Positions 10,901 to 19,258 of a stretch of DNA of 64,000 nucleotides are shown here, piece by piece. The notes beneath the pieces are model-generated. The model was not told the origin of the DNA and ran no database searches. It saw only the letters and a program-made list of their open reading frames with translations. The DNA is taken from contig JAJYWG010000314.1 in assembly GCA_021791615.1 (NCBI GenBank), positions 28,831 through 92,830 of the forward strand. The letters run 5' to 3'. The translations under genes were made by a program, and so were the position numbers. Position 1 is the first letter of the stretch, and the number at the start of each line of letters is the position of its first letter. The DNA is from Actinomycetes bacterium. Lineage in GTDB: Bacteria > Actinomycetota > Acidimicrobiia > Acidimicrobiales > RAAP-2.

Positions 10901-11693
10901 TGTAATTCCCGAGTACCGCTCGAAGCTCGTGACGACGTTCGAGCTCCTGGAGTGATGGATTGGACGCCGAACGCTCCGGGTCGGCCGGCACCGGCCGAAG
11001 CCCCGAGCTCAGTACCTCCCGATGACGAGCACGGGCGTCGGGGGCAACCAGGACTCGGGCTCCGGCGACCTGTGCTCGCCAGCACAGGTCGAGGTCCTCT
11101 CCCATCGCGAGGATCCCCGGGTCGAAACCGCCAAGCGCAGCGAAGAGGTCCGCGCGCACCAACGTGCACCCGCCTGGGACCATGAAGACGTCCCGAACGG
11201 CGTCGTGCTGGCCATGATCGACTTCGCCGAAGTGCACGCGCTCGACGACCGCCCCGCTCTTGTCGACATTCATCCCGACGTGCACCAGGATCGAAGGGTC
11301 GTCCCATCGCACGACCTTCGGCCCCACGATCCCGGCATTCGATCGGTACGACTCTTCGACCATCACGTGCACCGCGTCGGGGTCGGGTGCGCAGTCGTCA
11401 TGGCAGAACAGGAAGAACGCCGCCCCCTCCACCATTTCGAGCACGACATTGGCTGCCGCCCCAAATCCCAGAGCATCCTCGAGGCGGCGCACGAATGCGT
11501 CGGGAAGCAACTCGGCAACACGTTCGGTGGGGTCGTCCTTCCCGCCGGACACGATCACCAGGACCGACAAGTTCTCGTAGTCCTGCCCGGCCAACGAGCG
11601 CAGTGCGTCGTCGAACCAAGGACCTGGCTCGCTGGTCACCATCACCGCAACGACCGCCGGCGCGGCAGAGTCGATCGACCCCTCCTCCATCAC
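7926..11693 (-). CDS. Giant fusion: GT2 glycosyltransferase domain plus polytopic membrane domain
   Basis: A 1255-residue protein. Residues 12-270 form a GT-A fold GT2 domain: FFLFCHDDCAPDPDAV supplies the metal-binding acidic motif and GEDLDLCWR the acceptor-side motif. From about residue 412 there is a multi-helix membrane region, a large extracytoplasmic segment, a last helix near 1165 and a cytosolic tail. Two in-frame repeats interrupt it: five or more SAVNG units in a loop near residue 590, and five DEPAD-type octapeptides at the extreme C-terminus. The ATG ATG start at 11693 has a GGAGG a few bases upstream. The gene overlaps the DUF5719 gene by 4 nt. It probably adds a sugar to a lipid-linked or wall polymer; the donor and acceptor cannot be read from sequence. 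Confidence 0.85.
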   Translation of the reverse strand: MMEEGSIDSAAPAVVAVMVTSEPGPWFDDALRSLAGQDYENLSVLVIVSGGKDDPTERVAELLPDAFVRRLEDALGFGAAANVVLEMVEGAAFFLFCHDDCAPDPDAVHVMVEESYRSNAGIVGPKVVRWDDPSILVHVGMNVDKSGAVVERVHFGEVDHGQHDAVRDVFMVPGGCTLVRADLFAALGGFDPGILAMGEDLDLCWRAQVAGARVLVAPDARARHREVLSSGLRPVPADPERSASNPSLQELERRHELRAVLGNYSRGHLVWVLPQVILLGLGELVASALARDGDRARALLGAWRWNLSHYQDLRRRHRSLEKVRVLSDHEVRRLQLRGSARLSTYTSRLVHQDFDVAHGRAPSQAEGAVGVLPPAEPEPELTGSVGQAFSEDSDFDELDDMGRRSGRDRFGRRRRRPILGTRRSRLALWFVVALILLIGSRDLLSGSFPLVGQLLPFPSWTGAWERWFAGWQPAGLGSASPVTPAFGVLGILGILTAGGMGLLEKILVLGCIPLGAWGMSRMLRPLCSPRARLIGAICYLALPLPYDALARGRWDGLVAFGLLPWIVTNVLHASGIPPYGARWGGSAVNGSAVNGSAVNGSAVNGSAVNGSAVGATGVAVTGSTTAPTQVRDWAILSRPVLRGMLVVGVLDAVASAFAPAVAVALVVSALGIIAGSAAVGQWRGSFRVAGVVGGGTLVAAVLCAPWVVGALVAGKSAVAVFGLQGPPSSSLGWTALLRFAVGPVGSTPLSWLIIAASFMPLLIGRAERLAWAGRLWTTACLSWILALVVVRGWSGIFAPSLDVVLVPAAIAVAASAGLGVAAFERDLPAYRFGWRQIVTGIAAVAGVVGVIPVVAAAGGGRWNLVTTGFSQPLSYLSPRSNGTGATPGETGAQYRVLWLGDPSALPTAGWNVTSGFAFATSTGGTPGPMNLWAPASPGPAEALAGAVKMALVGRTSHLGRLLAPAAVRYVVVVGSFAPQITGVQQLPAEPLPPGLIPSLQDQTDMVELSSEANGFSVFENTEAMPERGERRRGVAVRKTRPGSQVPLPSPADIVGWHAVMSSPVSTSSSPSFSGELSPGAVFAGLAPAGRWTLQVSGTEVHESSVFGWAGQFEVTSRGRGSLSFDGYPLLFWATLAELLLWMCVALVLLNRARWLAFWVPCMRGVTMVRHRFAARMTGNDISSEQAPALVADAFGDPENPEDLEAGNGTTDEPADHSTDEPADHSTDEPADRTTDEPADRTTDEPADDTSMKAGT
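7953..8072. repeat. 24-bp in-frame tandem repeat (5 copies), glycosyltransferase C-tail
   Basis: The unit tccgccggctcgtcggtcgt plus four more bases is repeated about five times with few substitutions. Read on the minus strand it encodes the acidic octapeptide TDEPADHS or TDEPADRT at the end of the 1255-residue GT2 fusion. Confidence 0.9.
9859..9940. repeat. 15-bp in-frame tandem repeat (5 copies plus partial), SAVNG loop
   Basis: The unit gcgctcccattgacg is repeated five times with a single alternating C/T difference, then a partial copy. On the minus strand it encodes SAVNG pentapeptides in a loop of the membrane domain of the GT2 fusion. The alternating variant suggests that 30-bp pairs were duplicated. 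Confidence 0.9.
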
Positions 11694-11811
11694 CGGCCTC
11701 CGATGGGGTGCCCTGCTCTTGGCTCCGCGGGTCGACTCACCAGACTGCTGAGGCTATCGGCTTGGGCAACCGGCCCGCGAAGACCGCACCCACGCTCGCC
11801 TCCCTGGGTGC

Positions 11812-11838
11812 TTGCCACAGTTATCCATCTGTTATACT
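11812..11838 (+). promoter_or_regulatory. Probable housekeeping sigma promoter for the small gene at 11905
   Basis: A -35-like TTGCCA (11812-11817) and a -10-like TATACT (11833-11838) are separated by 15 nt, slightly short of the 17-nt optimum. The AT-rich patch stands out in a very GC-rich sequence. The start codon is about 65 nt downstream, preceded by AGGAGA. Confidence 0.55.
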
Positions 11839-11904
11839 GGTGTTGTCATCAATGACCAAGCCGCCGGGCACTCCGGCGCACTACCCAGCCGACAGGAGAG
11901 AACC

Positions 11905-12276
11905 ATGCCTGACTTGAACGACCTGCACAGCGTGACCGGCGAGGTCACGAACATCGCCCGGGATGCCGCCTACGTGGCAATCGGACTTGGGGTCCTTGGG
12001 TTCCAGAAAGCCCAGGTCCAGCGCGTTGAGCTGAAGAGCAAACTGGCAGGAGACCTGGCGGTCGAGCAGCGCCTCGCCGAGGTGAGAGAGGCTGTGGCCA
12101 ATGGGATCAGGCAGGTGGACGGCATCGTCGAAGGTGCCCTGCAGCTCGTAGAGACCTCCTTCGAGCCCCTCGAAGAGCAGCTCCCGCCGGTCGCCCGCGA
12201 GCTGTCCCACCGAGCCCGCCAGCAGGCTCGGGAGGTCCGGACCCAGATCCGAGAGCTGGTCGTCCCCGGCGCCTGA
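11905..12276 (+). CDS. Small conserved hypothetical protein, helical with one hydrophobic segment
   Basis: A 123-residue protein of unknown function, starting at the ATG at 11905 because AGGAGA lies 6-8 nt upstream; an upstream in-frame extension has no initiation signal. Residues 12-32 include DAAYVAIGLGVLGFQKAQ, a semi-hydrophobic helix too polar for a clear membrane anchor. The rest is a charged amphipathic helix rich in Glu, Arg and Gln with regular spacing (LKSKLAGDLAVEQRLAEVRE). I recall similar short proteins in actinobacterial genomes without an assigned role. It has its own promoter and is bounded by a hairpin terminator, so it is probably a single-gene unit. A surface-associated or lipid-binding helical protein is possible but unproven. 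Confidence 0.8.
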   Translation: MPDLNDLHSVTGEVTNIARDAAYVAIGLGVLGFQKAQVQRVELKSKLAGDLAVEQRLAEVREAVANGIRQVDGIVEGALQLVETSFEPLEEQLPPVARELSHRARQQAREVRTQIRELVVPGA

Positions 12277-12298
12277 CACCCGCCCGCACCAGGGAACC

Positions 12299-12333
12299 GA
12301 GCACGCCGGGGCTCAGTCAGCCCCGGCGTGCTC
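12299..12333. terminator. Bidirectional hairpin terminator between convergent genes
   Basis: A perfect inverted repeat: 15-bp GC-rich stem arms (12299-12313 and 12319-12333) with a 5-nt loop. It lies 22 nt past the stop of the plus-strand small gene and overlaps the last codons and stop of the minus-strand epimerase. The following T tract is weak on both sides. Confidence 0.75.
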
Positions 12334-13215
12334 TTCCCAATACGCCAGCACGTCTCGGAGGGTCTGCGACAACGGGATCTCCGGCCGCCAGCCGACCGCT
12401 TCTCCCACCCGCCGGAGGCTGCCGCGCAACACCGGGACGTCGACTGGGCGAACGAGAGCGGGATCGGGCACCAGCTCAAGATCGGCACCGCTGAGCTCGA
12501 GGAGCAGCGCTGCGACATCGGAGATTGCGACGTCGGCGCCTGAGCAGATGTTGTAGACGGTCCCCTCCTCCCCTCGCTCTATGAGCAAGCGGTAGGCCTT
12601 CACGACGTCGCGGACGTCGGTGAAGTCGCGCCGGGGGGTGAGGGACCCCACGCGCAGAGACCGAGACCCGTTCCTCTTTGCCTCCACGATGCGCCGAGCC
12701 AGAGCCGACACGGCGAAGGTCGGCGCTTGACCCGGGCCGACGTGGTTGAACGGACGCACCACGACAACCGGCTGCCCGTACCCGCGCCAAGCCTGCAACG
12801 CCACCTGCTCGGCAGCCGCCTTGCTCGCCGCGTACGGGGTTGCCGGCAAGAGCGGTGCGACCTCAGAGATCGGAAGCTGCTCGGGAGAAACGAACCCGTA
12901 CACCTCCGCAGAGCTCACGACGAGCACTTTGGGGACTTCGGAAACCTTCCGTGCTGCGGCGAGCAGTGCGGCGGTCCCCAAGACGTTCACCCGGAGCACC
13001 TCTGCGGGATCTGTCCAGGACTCCCCGACATGGGATTTGGCAGCAAGGTGGTAGATGGCGTGGGGAGCTGCCTCCGCCACCGCAGGACCGAGCACCGACA
13101 GATCGGCGACGTCGGTCTCGGCATCGATCACCGTCACATCGTCACCACAATCACTGAGGTGGGCGGACAGCCACGTCCCGACAAAGCCACGGCCGCCGGT
13201 GATCAGCGCGCGCAC
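12313..13215 (-). CDS. NAD(P)-dependent sugar epimerase/dehydratase, GDP-6-deoxy-mannose reductase-like
   Basis: An extended SDR enzyme of 300 residues with the nucleotide-binding GGRGFVG at the N-terminus and the catalytic YAASK. RPFNHVGPGQAP is characteristic of GDP-4-keto-6-deoxy-mannose reductases and GDP-mannose 4,6-dehydratases, so a GDP-hexose substrate is the best guess. I prefer the GTG at 13215 because GGAGG precedes it; a TTG at 13233 would add six residues. No partner dehydratase is visible in the window. The gene is convergent with the small gene at 11905 and shares its hairpin terminator. The neighbouring glycosyltransferases fit a role in supplying a deoxysugar for the envelope. 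Confidence 0.8.
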   Translation of the reverse strand: MRALITGGRGFVGTWLSAHLSDCGDDVTVIDAETDVADLSVLGPAVAEAAPHAIYHLAAKSHVGESWTDPAEVLRVNVLGTAALLAAARKVSEVPKVLVVSSAEVYGFVSPEQLPISEVAPLLPATPYAASKAAAEQVALQAWRGYGQPVVVVRPFNHVGPGQAPTFAVSALARRIVEAKRNGSRSLRVGSLTPRRDFTDVRDVVKAYRLLIERGEEGTVYNICSGADVAISDVAALLLELSGADLELVPDPALVRPVDVPVLRGSLRRVGEAVGWRPEIPLSQTLRDVLAYWEEHAGAD

Positions 13216-13488
13216 CGGACCTCCGGACGCCAATCGAGATCACCGTCGTCTGCCAACTGACGACCGGCAACTGCCCGGCCGGACGCCACACTTGCCAAGG
13301 TGCGCGGCGGTGTTCCCACGGCGTCGCCCAATGGCGAGCGGTGCTTCGTGTGCAGCAGGAGCGACTCCGCGGTACCCGAGTTCACGGTCGTACCCTACCG
13401 AATTGCCACCGACGATCGCTCTGAGCGCAGTCCGGAGGGACATCGCGCAGATGACGGGGGATCTCCATCGGGCCGTCTCGCTTATCAG

Positions 13489-14661
13489 TCAACGGGCGGA
13501 CGCCCAAGCAGCCCGATAGAGGTCCTCGAGGCCCTTGGCACAGCGATCCCACGAGTACTCCGCAGCGTGAGCGAGCCCGCGCGCGACCAAGTCCGCACGG
13601 AGAGATTCTGAGCTGAGCACCTGGTCGAGGGCTTCGGCCAATGATCGCGGGTCTCCGATCGGCACCAGGATCGCGGCGTCGCCCAAGACTTCGGGCAAAG
13701 ACCCGGCACGGGTGGACACGACAGGTACCCCGGCTGCCATTGCCTGGAGCGGGGGATACCCGAAGCCTTCGTAGATCGACGGGTATGCCAAGACCGATGC
13801 CCCACGGAGAAGTCCAGCCAGCATCCCAGGCTCGAGCCATCCCGTCTGGATGATCCGATCACGGTGACGGGTCGTGGACAGCACCCGGTCGAGCGCTTCG
13901 CGCCCCCACCCGTCAGGTCCCGCCAGCACCAGCACAAGGTCGTCGTGTTGGGCGGCGATCGCGTCGAACGCGAGAGCGAGGCTCGGAAGATCTTTCCGCG
14001 GCTCGATCGTGCCCACAGCGAGGATGTAGCGGCGCCATCGCCCTTTGAGCACTTGTTCCACTGCTCTCGAGTCAGCCGGGGCCAGCGGGGGGACACCTGA
14101 ATGCACCCATCGCACGCGCTCGGGGTCGGCACCGAAGACGTCGATCACCTCCCGGGCAACGTATGCCGAATGAGTGTGGATCCACGCACCGCCGTGGAGA
14201 GCTCGGCGCACAAGTGATGGGTAGCGCAATGACGCTTGGTCACAGAGCTCGGGGTAGAGGACCGGAGTGAGGTCGTGCACGGTGACGATCCGAGCGGCGC
14301 GGCGAGCAGGCGGGACGACGAAGTTCGTTCCATGCACGACGTCGATGTCTCCGATGAACCACTCGATCGGGGGAAAGTCGACTCGTCGCCATGCCTGGTG
14401 CAGTGGTCGAGCCGGCATGGCTCGCTGCCCGACCGCAATTCCCGCCGGAGCACGTGTCACGACGAGATGCCTACGCCTCCAGCTCACTGCGAATGCGCTC
14501 ACCGACAGCCCGCCTCGGGGTGCCAGCCCAGAGAGCAGACCTGAGCAGAACGCACCCACTCCGGTCGGCTGGCCGAGGAGCGGGGTCACGTCGACTGCGA
14601 TGCGTAACGGCACACCTCGCGAACCTCCGGAGAAACTACCGTGCTGCTCTCGGTCGCTCAT
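13489..14661 (-). CDS. GT4 family glycosyltransferase
   Basis: A 390-residue GT-B fold enzyme. The N-terminal domain starts IAVDVTPLLGQPTGVG and includes VHGTNF and TVHDLTP; the C-terminal domain has ILAVGTIEPRKDLPSL, HRDRIIQTGWLE and the donor-binding SIYEGFGYPPLQAMAAGVPVV with its EGFG and acidic residues. This is the mannosyl/rhamnosyl-type GT4 pattern of envelope glycan loci; the donor is unknown. The ATG at 14661 has no strong Shine-Dalgarno. It follows the SDR gene by 46 nt on the same strand, and 273 bp without a gene separate its end from the epimerase start. Confidence 0.9.
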   Translation of the reverse strand: MSDREQHGSFSGGSRGVPLRIAVDVTPLLGQPTGVGAFCSGLLSGLAPRGGLSVSAFAVSWRRRHLVVTRAPAGIAVGQRAMPARPLHQAWRRVDFPPIEWFIGDIDVVHGTNFVVPPARRAARIVTVHDLTPVLYPELCDQASLRYPSLVRRALHGGAWIHTHSAYVAREVIDVFGADPERVRWVHSGVPPLAPADSRAVEQVLKGRWRRYILAVGTIEPRKDLPSLALAFDAIAAQHDDLVLVLAGPDGWGREALDRVLSTTRHRDRIIQTGWLEPGMLAGLLRGASVLAYPSIYEGFGYPPLQAMAAGVPVVSTRAGSLPEVLGDAAILVPIGDPRSLAEALDQVLSSESLRADLVARGLAHAAEYSWDRCAKGLEDLYRAAWASAR

Positions 14662-14707
14662 GCAGGCGAGTGCTGCCCGAGCGCAGAGACATCGAGCGAG
14701 GCGCGTC

Positions 14708-15550
14708 TCACGCGCTCAACGCACCGTCGACAGAGAGAATCGCACCAGATATGTACCCTGCTTCGTCCGACGCGATGAACGCGATCGCAGCCGCGACCTC
14801 GGCCGGGGTGCAATACCCCATCGGGGTCATCATGCGCTCGAGCTGCTTGACGTCGGCACCATCGGGCAGGCCGAATTCCCACACCAGTGGGGTATCGACC
14901 CCACCGGGCGCGACCCCGTTGACCCGGACCCCTCTATCGACGTACTCGACGGCGAGTGCTTTGGTCATCATCCCGACTCCCCCTTTGGAGGCGCTGTATG
15001 CAGCTGCATATGCCTGGCCCATGACCCCAGCGGTCGAGACGACGTTGGTGATCGAACCTCCGTGCTCCAAGAGGTCGGGCAACGCTGCTCGGGTCACGAG
15101 GAACGTGCCGGTGAGGTTCACCTTGAGGATCTCGTTCCAACCCTCCAGCGTCTGTTCCACAGTGTGGGCAAACCGACCTATACCAGCCACGTTGCACACG
15201 ACGGTGACCGGCCCAAGTGTGCCGGCAGCTCGGGCCACAGCCGAGTTCACCGACGACTCGTCGGTCACGTCACAGGTGATCGCGATCGCGCGACCAGGCG
15301 GTGCCCATGCAGGAGCTCCCTCCGCATCAGCCGAGATCTCCGAGACCACCTTCGAGAGCGCTTCTTCTGCGATGTCCAAACACGCAACCCGGGCGCCTTC
15401 GGCCGCGAGACGCCGAGCCGTTGCACGGCCGATCCCGGATCCTGCGCCCGTGACAATCGCAGATTTTGTCTGGAACCTTGCAGGAGAGAGGAAGTTCGAC
15501 GCGGTACCGCGCTCTGGGTCCGGCTTGCCAAGGTTTCTGATCGGGCTCAT
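14708..15550 (-). CDS. Classical short-chain dehydrogenase/reductase (SDR)
   Basis: A 280-residue NAD(P)-dependent oxidoreductase with the cofactor motif TGAGSGIG (about residues 34-41), the structural NVAG motif, catalytic Ser in NVVSTAG, YSASK, and the PGGVDTP and GAILSVDG elements of the FabG-like group. A 32-residue N-terminal extension precedes the fold. The ATG overlaps the stop of the upstream acyl-CoA ligase by 4 nt (CAATGA), and GGAGA lies just upstream. Coupling to an acyl-CoA ligase suggests oxidation or reduction of a hydroxy- or keto-acyl substrate; the identity of that substrate is open. Confidence 0.9.
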   Translation of the reverse strand: MSPIRNLGKPDPERGTASNFLSPARFQTKSAIVTGAGSGIGRATARRLAAEGARVACLDIAEEALSKVVSEISADAEGAPAWAPPGRAIAITCDVTDESSVNSAVARAAGTLGPVTVVCNVAGIGRFAHTVEQTLEGWNEILKVNLTGTFLVTRAALPDLLEHGGSITNVVSTAGVMGQAYAAAYSASKGGVGMMTKALAVEYVDRGVRVNGVAPGGVDTPLVWEFGLPDGADVKQLERMMTPMGYCTPAEVAAAIAFIASDEAGYISGAILSVDGALSA

Positions 15551-17271
15551 TGCGTCTCCTTCTGTGCCATAAGCTGCTCTCGGGTGCCTGTCGATGCACG
15601 TACCGACGGGGCTCGTCGGCGCTGCACCTTGCCGACCTTCACAGTCGAGGCCATCGCGGCAAGGACCCGCTTGTCTACTTTCATCATCGCAGTCAGTGGC
15701 AGGTCGTCGAGCAGCACCATCGCGTCAGGTGCCTTGTAGTCGGCGAGCGCCTTGTGACAATGGTCTCTGATCTCCTCGAGCGACAGCGCACCGGTGGCGT
15801 CGAGTCGCCGGACCACGAATGCCACGCCGATTTCGCCGAGCACGGCATCGGGCACGCCGACGACCGCCACCCGATGCACGCCGGGGTGTGCACGCAGGAC
15901 CTCTTCGACCTCAAGTGGGTACACGTTGTAGCCACCACGGATGTAGCGCTCACCCCGACGGCCGGACAGATGAAGGTTGCCGTCGACATCGACCATGCCG
16001 AGGTCGCCCGTTGTCACCCATCCCTCAGCCGAGCGCACGTGACGGGTCGACTCGATATCAATCGACCATCCCGCCCCGCGGTGCTCTCTGGGACTCGAAG
16101 AGACCGGCTTCGTCGGACCCCAGTAACCGAGCATCGCGGCTCGAGAACGGATCCGGACTCTCCCGATCTCCCCGGTCGCAACGGGCTCGTCCAAATCATC
16201 GACGAGTGACATCTCGACTCCGTTCACAGGACGACCCACCGTCTCGGAGACGACGTGATCAGAGTCGTCAGGAAGCGTTCCGGTGCAAATCGCGGTCTCC
16301 GTCGACGCATAACGCACCACGACCGGTACGCGGAATTTCCTGCGGACTTCCCTCACGAGGGATGCTGGCATTGGAGCGCCGCCGGTTGCGGCGATCCGCA
16401 GCGAGGACAAGTCGGCTCCATCCAGATCATCAAGCCCAACGAGGAGCGCCCATTGGGTAGGTACGCCTTGGGCGACGGTGACGTGCTCGGCCACGAGAAC
16501 GCAAAGGGTCTCTTCGGCCTTCCAAGGCGATGCGGTGATCACCGTCGTGACCCCGTGCGCGATCTCGTCCCACACCTTTGCCATGTACCCGACATGGGCG
16601 AATGGCAGCGGCGAGAGACGACGATCCCCTGGGCGACTGAGCACACCAGTCCCATCCGATGCTGCTTCGAGGCAGCGGTGATCAAACACTGCACCCTTGG
16701 GAGCGCCCGTCGTCCCGCTGGTCCACACGATCGCGATCGGGTCGTCGTCATGGAGGATCGGCAAGCTCTTCGGCGGCGGATCAGTCCAAGAGCTCGCTGC
16801 TTCGGCTCGATCGATCACACGCCCCGCGTTGGCGGGCAGCTCCAATCCGAGATCGGAGTCGACGATCGACACTTTCGGCATGGTGCGGGAGAAGATGCTC
16901 TCCCGTTCTCGATGGCCCAAGCGTGGATTGACTCCACTGACGACGGCTCCGAGCCGTACGGCGGCGGCATACCCGACTGCGTAGTCCAGGGACGAAACGA
17001 GGAGCATCGATACCACATCTCCTCGGCCGACACCGTAGGACCTGAGAAGTGCGGCCAACCCGTCAGCTGCCCGATCCCATTGGGCAAACGTCATGCTCCG
17101 ACGCGGACGGTCGTCGCTCGTGTGACACTCCCGTTCATTCGGAAAGACAGACGATGACTGGTGATGCGCAGGCTCTACGTATGCCTCGACGTCGGCGTTC
17201 TCTTCCGCCGCCCGCCGAAGCAGCTCCACGACCGTGTGCTGCGAACCCGGCTCAATCTGACGGACCGTCAT
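15547..17271 (-). CDS. AMP-dependent acyl-CoA synthetase/ligase
   Basis: An ANL-superfamily adenylate-forming enzyme of 574 residues that would activate a carboxylic acid with ATP and transfer it to CoA. Motifs in order: TSGTTGAPKG (about 184-193, phosphate loop), YASTET (321-326, adenine binding), TTGDLG (about 420-425), YIRGGYNVYPLEVEEVL in the hinge, and a C-terminal TAMMKVDK whose first Lys is the probable catalytic one. That motif has Met where Gly is common. The ATG at 17271 overlaps the upstream serine-hydrolase stop by 20 nt; longer starts would overlap by over 100 nt. Acid specificity (fatty, aromatic or other) cannot be told. It forms a three-gene unit with the hydrolase and the SDR. 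Confidence 0.88.
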   Translation of the reverse strand: MTVRQIEPGSQHTVVELLRRAAEENADVEAYVEPAHHQSSSVFPNERECHTSDDRPRRSMTFAQWDRAADGLAALLRSYGVGRGDVVSMLLVSSLDYAVGYAAAVRLGAVVSGVNPRLGHRERESIFSRTMPKVSIVDSDLGLELPANAGRVIDRAEAASSWTDPPPKSLPILHDDDPIAIVWTSGTTGAPKGAVFDHRCLEAASDGTGVLSRPGDRRLSPLPFAHVGYMAKVWDEIAHGVTTVITASPWKAEETLCVLVAEHVTVAQGVPTQWALLVGLDDLDGADLSSLRIAATGGAPMPASLVREVRRKFRVPVVVRYASTETAICTGTLPDDSDHVVSETVGRPVNGVEMSLVDDLDEPVATGEIGRVRIRSRAAMLGYWGPTKPVSSSPREHRGAGWSIDIESTRHVRSAEGWVTTGDLGMVDVDGNLHLSGRRGERYIRGGYNVYPLEVEEVLRAHPGVHRVAVVGVPDAVLGEIGVAFVVRRLDATGALSLEEIRDHCHKALADYKAPDAMVLLDDLPLTAMMKVDKRVLAAMASTVKVGKVQRRRAPSVRASTGTREQLMAQKETQ

Positions 17272-18223
17272 ATGAGTTGCCGATGGTATCAGCCACATTT
17301 CGACGAACATCTCGAAAGGTCCCTCCGGCCCCCGCTTCAGCAGAACGTGCGGCTGCCTCGCCCAACACAGCATCAGCCAGCCTTGGCCATGCCGTCGCCG
17401 CCCATGGTCCGAAAGGCGTGTCGCTCAGAACGGCAAGCGCGATCCCTGCGGCCGGGTCGACCCACAGAAAACCTCCTGCTTGACCGAAATGCCCGAAGGT
17501 CCGAGGGCTGTTGGCGCTGCCCGTCCAATGGGGGTGCTTGGCATCTCGGATTTCGAAGCCGAGTCCCCAGTCACATGGATCCTGGTGCCCGAAGCCGGGG
17601 AGCATGCCTGCCAGCCCCGGGAACGCGACGCGCACCGCCTGATCCAACGTTGCCCTGCTGATCAGAGTCGGAGCCAGGAGCTCTTTGGCCAGAGCCGCGA
17701 GATCACGTACGGACCCCGATATGCCCGCCGCCGCAAAGCGCTGCGATGACAGGGTTACCCCGCTCATCCCGAGTTGCCCCAGCACGGCTTCACCGAGGTA
17801 CTGGTGGAAGGATAAGCCGGACCGTTCTTCGAGAAGCTCGCCCAGGATCTCGAAACCGCTGTTCGAGTAGATCCTGCGCCTGCCTGGTGGTGCAAGAGGC
17901 TCCCGGCCCAAGAACGGCAGCCCCGACGCGTGCGCCATCAGGTGGCCGACCGTGGCACCGGGTGGGCCTGCGGGCATGTCCAGCGCCAGCGTCTTCTCTT
18001 CCACGCCGACAAGCACCGCCAGGGCCGTGCAGATCTTGGTGATCGAGGCCCACGGGTACACCCGGTCCACTTCGCCCCACGTCGCGGTCACAACTGCGGG
18101 CACCTCGCACACAGTCTGTCCATCGGTGGCCGTCTCGGGCGCAGCCGTGCCAACCGGAAGCTCCACCACGGCGGCCGAGACCGCCGAGACCGGCCAACGC
18201 GCGAGCACGTCGAGTGCATCCAT
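17252..18223 (-). CDS. Serine hydrolase, beta-lactamase/penicillin-binding-protein-like (class C family)
   Basis: A 323-residue protein of the beta-lactamase/esterase superfamily. It has the SxxK motif SITK (Ser60, Lys63), YSN (Tyr119-Asn121) and HFGQAGG near the C-terminus, equivalent to the third (HTG/KTG) motif. There is no evident signal peptide, so it is probably cytoplasmic and more likely an esterase or amidase than a lactamase. The ATG at 18223 was chosen because longer starts would run across the divergent cofD start. Only 48 bp separate the two starts. One leucine codon at 17812-17814 is TTA on the coding strand, a rare codon here. Confidence 0.85.
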   Translation of the reverse strand: MDALDVLARWPVSAVSAAVVELPVGTAAPETATDGQTVCEVPAVVTATWGEVDRVYPWASITKICTALAVLVGVEEKTLALDMPAGPPGATVGHLMAHASGLPFLGREPLAPPGRRRIYSNSGFEILGELLEERSGLSFHQYLGEAVLGQLGMSGVTLSSQRFAAAGISGSVRDLAALAKELLAPTLISRATLDQAVRVAFPGLAGMLPGFGHQDPCDWGLGFEIRDAKHPHWTGSANSPRTFGHFGQAGGFLWVDPAAGIALAVLSDTPFGPWAATAWPRLADAVLGEAAARSAEAGAGGTFRDVRRNVADTIGNSYDGPSD

Positions 18224-18271
18224 CACATCTCGAAAGTAGCTGTTCGCTGTCGTCGCACATAGGCTGCACCC

Positions 18272-19258
18272 GTGCTCGTGGCCCTCGCAGGTGGCGTCGG
18301 AGCAGCTCGGCTGCTCGCCGGCATGGTCCAGCTGGTGGACCCCGCCGGCATCACCGCTGTCGTCAACACCGGCGACGATATGGTGCTGCACGGTCTACAC
18401 ATCAGTCCCGACCTCGACACGATCACTTATACCCTGGCCGGCATTGCCAATCCCGAGGCCGGCTGGGGGATCGCGGGTGAGAGCTGGGTGGTCATGGAAG
18501 AGCTGGAGAAGCTGGGGGGTGCCGCCTGGTTCCGGCTCGGCGACCGTGACCTTGCCACGCATCTCTACCGGACCCAGAGAATGACCGAAGGCGCAACCCT
18601 GAGCACTGTCACCTCGGAGATCGGCCGCGCCCGAGGGATCGGGGTGAATCTGGTGCCGATGTCCGACGACGTGGTCCGCACGATGCTCGTTGCCGACACG
18701 TCCTCTCGCTCTTCGGATCAAGAGTCACAAGTAGCTGGCGCGCAGGAGGTAGGTGACGCACAACGAGAAATTTCGTTTCAGGAGTATTTCGTCAAGCACC
18801 GCCACGGTATTCCCGTTCGATCCATCCGCTTTGCCGGAGCTTCTCGAGCTCGACCTGCACCCGGCCTGCTCGAAGCCATCGCAGGAGCGACGGCGATCGT
18901 GGTCTGCCCATCGAACCCACTTTTGTCCATCGCGCCAATCATGGCTGTCACCGAGCTCCGAGAAGCTGTCTCGGCGCGCCGCGAACACGTCGTGGCAATC
19001 TCGCCGATCGTCGCCGGAACGGCCCTCAAGGGGCCGGCTGACAGGCTGCTGATCGAGATGGGCCACGAGTCCAGCGCTGCTGGCGTGGCCCGCCTGTACG
19101 CTCCTTGGTGCTCGACGCTCGTCATCGACAGTCGTGACGAAGCCCTGATCCCTGCCGTCGAAGCCCTGGGCATGCGATGTGTCGTGACGGACACCATCAT
19201 GTCCACTCCGGCGCGGGCAGCCGAGCTGGCGAAGGTGGTTCTCGATGCCGTTCGATGA
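18272..19258 (+). CDS. cofD: Coenzyme F420 biosynthesis: phosphoenolpyruvyl/2-phospho-L-lactate transferase
   Basis: A 328-residue CofD/FbiA enzyme that joins the lactyl- or enolpyruvyl-phosphoguanosine donor to Fo, giving F420-0 or its dehydro form. The N-terminus ALAGGVGAARLLAG is the P-loop-like signature. VVNTGDDMVLHGLHISPDLDT binds GDP and Fo, NPEAGWGIAGE and the central CPSNPLLSI are further family hallmarks. The start is GTG at 18272. The stop overlaps the cofE start by 14 nt, so the two are translated together. F420-dependent oxidoreductases are widespread in Actinomycetota, and this pair supports that affiliation. Confidence 0.95.
   Translation: MLVALAGGVGAARLLAGMVQLVDPAGITAVVNTGDDMVLHGLHISPDLDTITYTLAGIANPEAGWGIAGESWVVMEELEKLGGAAWFRLGDRDLATHLYRTQRMTEGATLSTVTSEIGRARGIGVNLVPMSDDVVRTMLVADTSSRSSDQESQVAGAQEVGDAQREISFQEYFVKHRHGIPVRSIRFAGASRARPAPGLLEAIAGATAIVVCPSNPLLSIAPIMAVTELREAVSARREHVVAISPIVAGTALKGPADRLLIEMGHESSAAGVARLYAPWCSTLVIDSRDEALIPAVEALGMRCVVTDTIMSTPARAAELAKVVLDAVR

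Noticed and set aside
17271..17373. Longer acyl-CoA ligase start
   Set aside because: It would overlap the upstream serine hydrolase by more than 100 nt; the ATG at 17271 gives a standard N-terminus and a 20-nt overlap.
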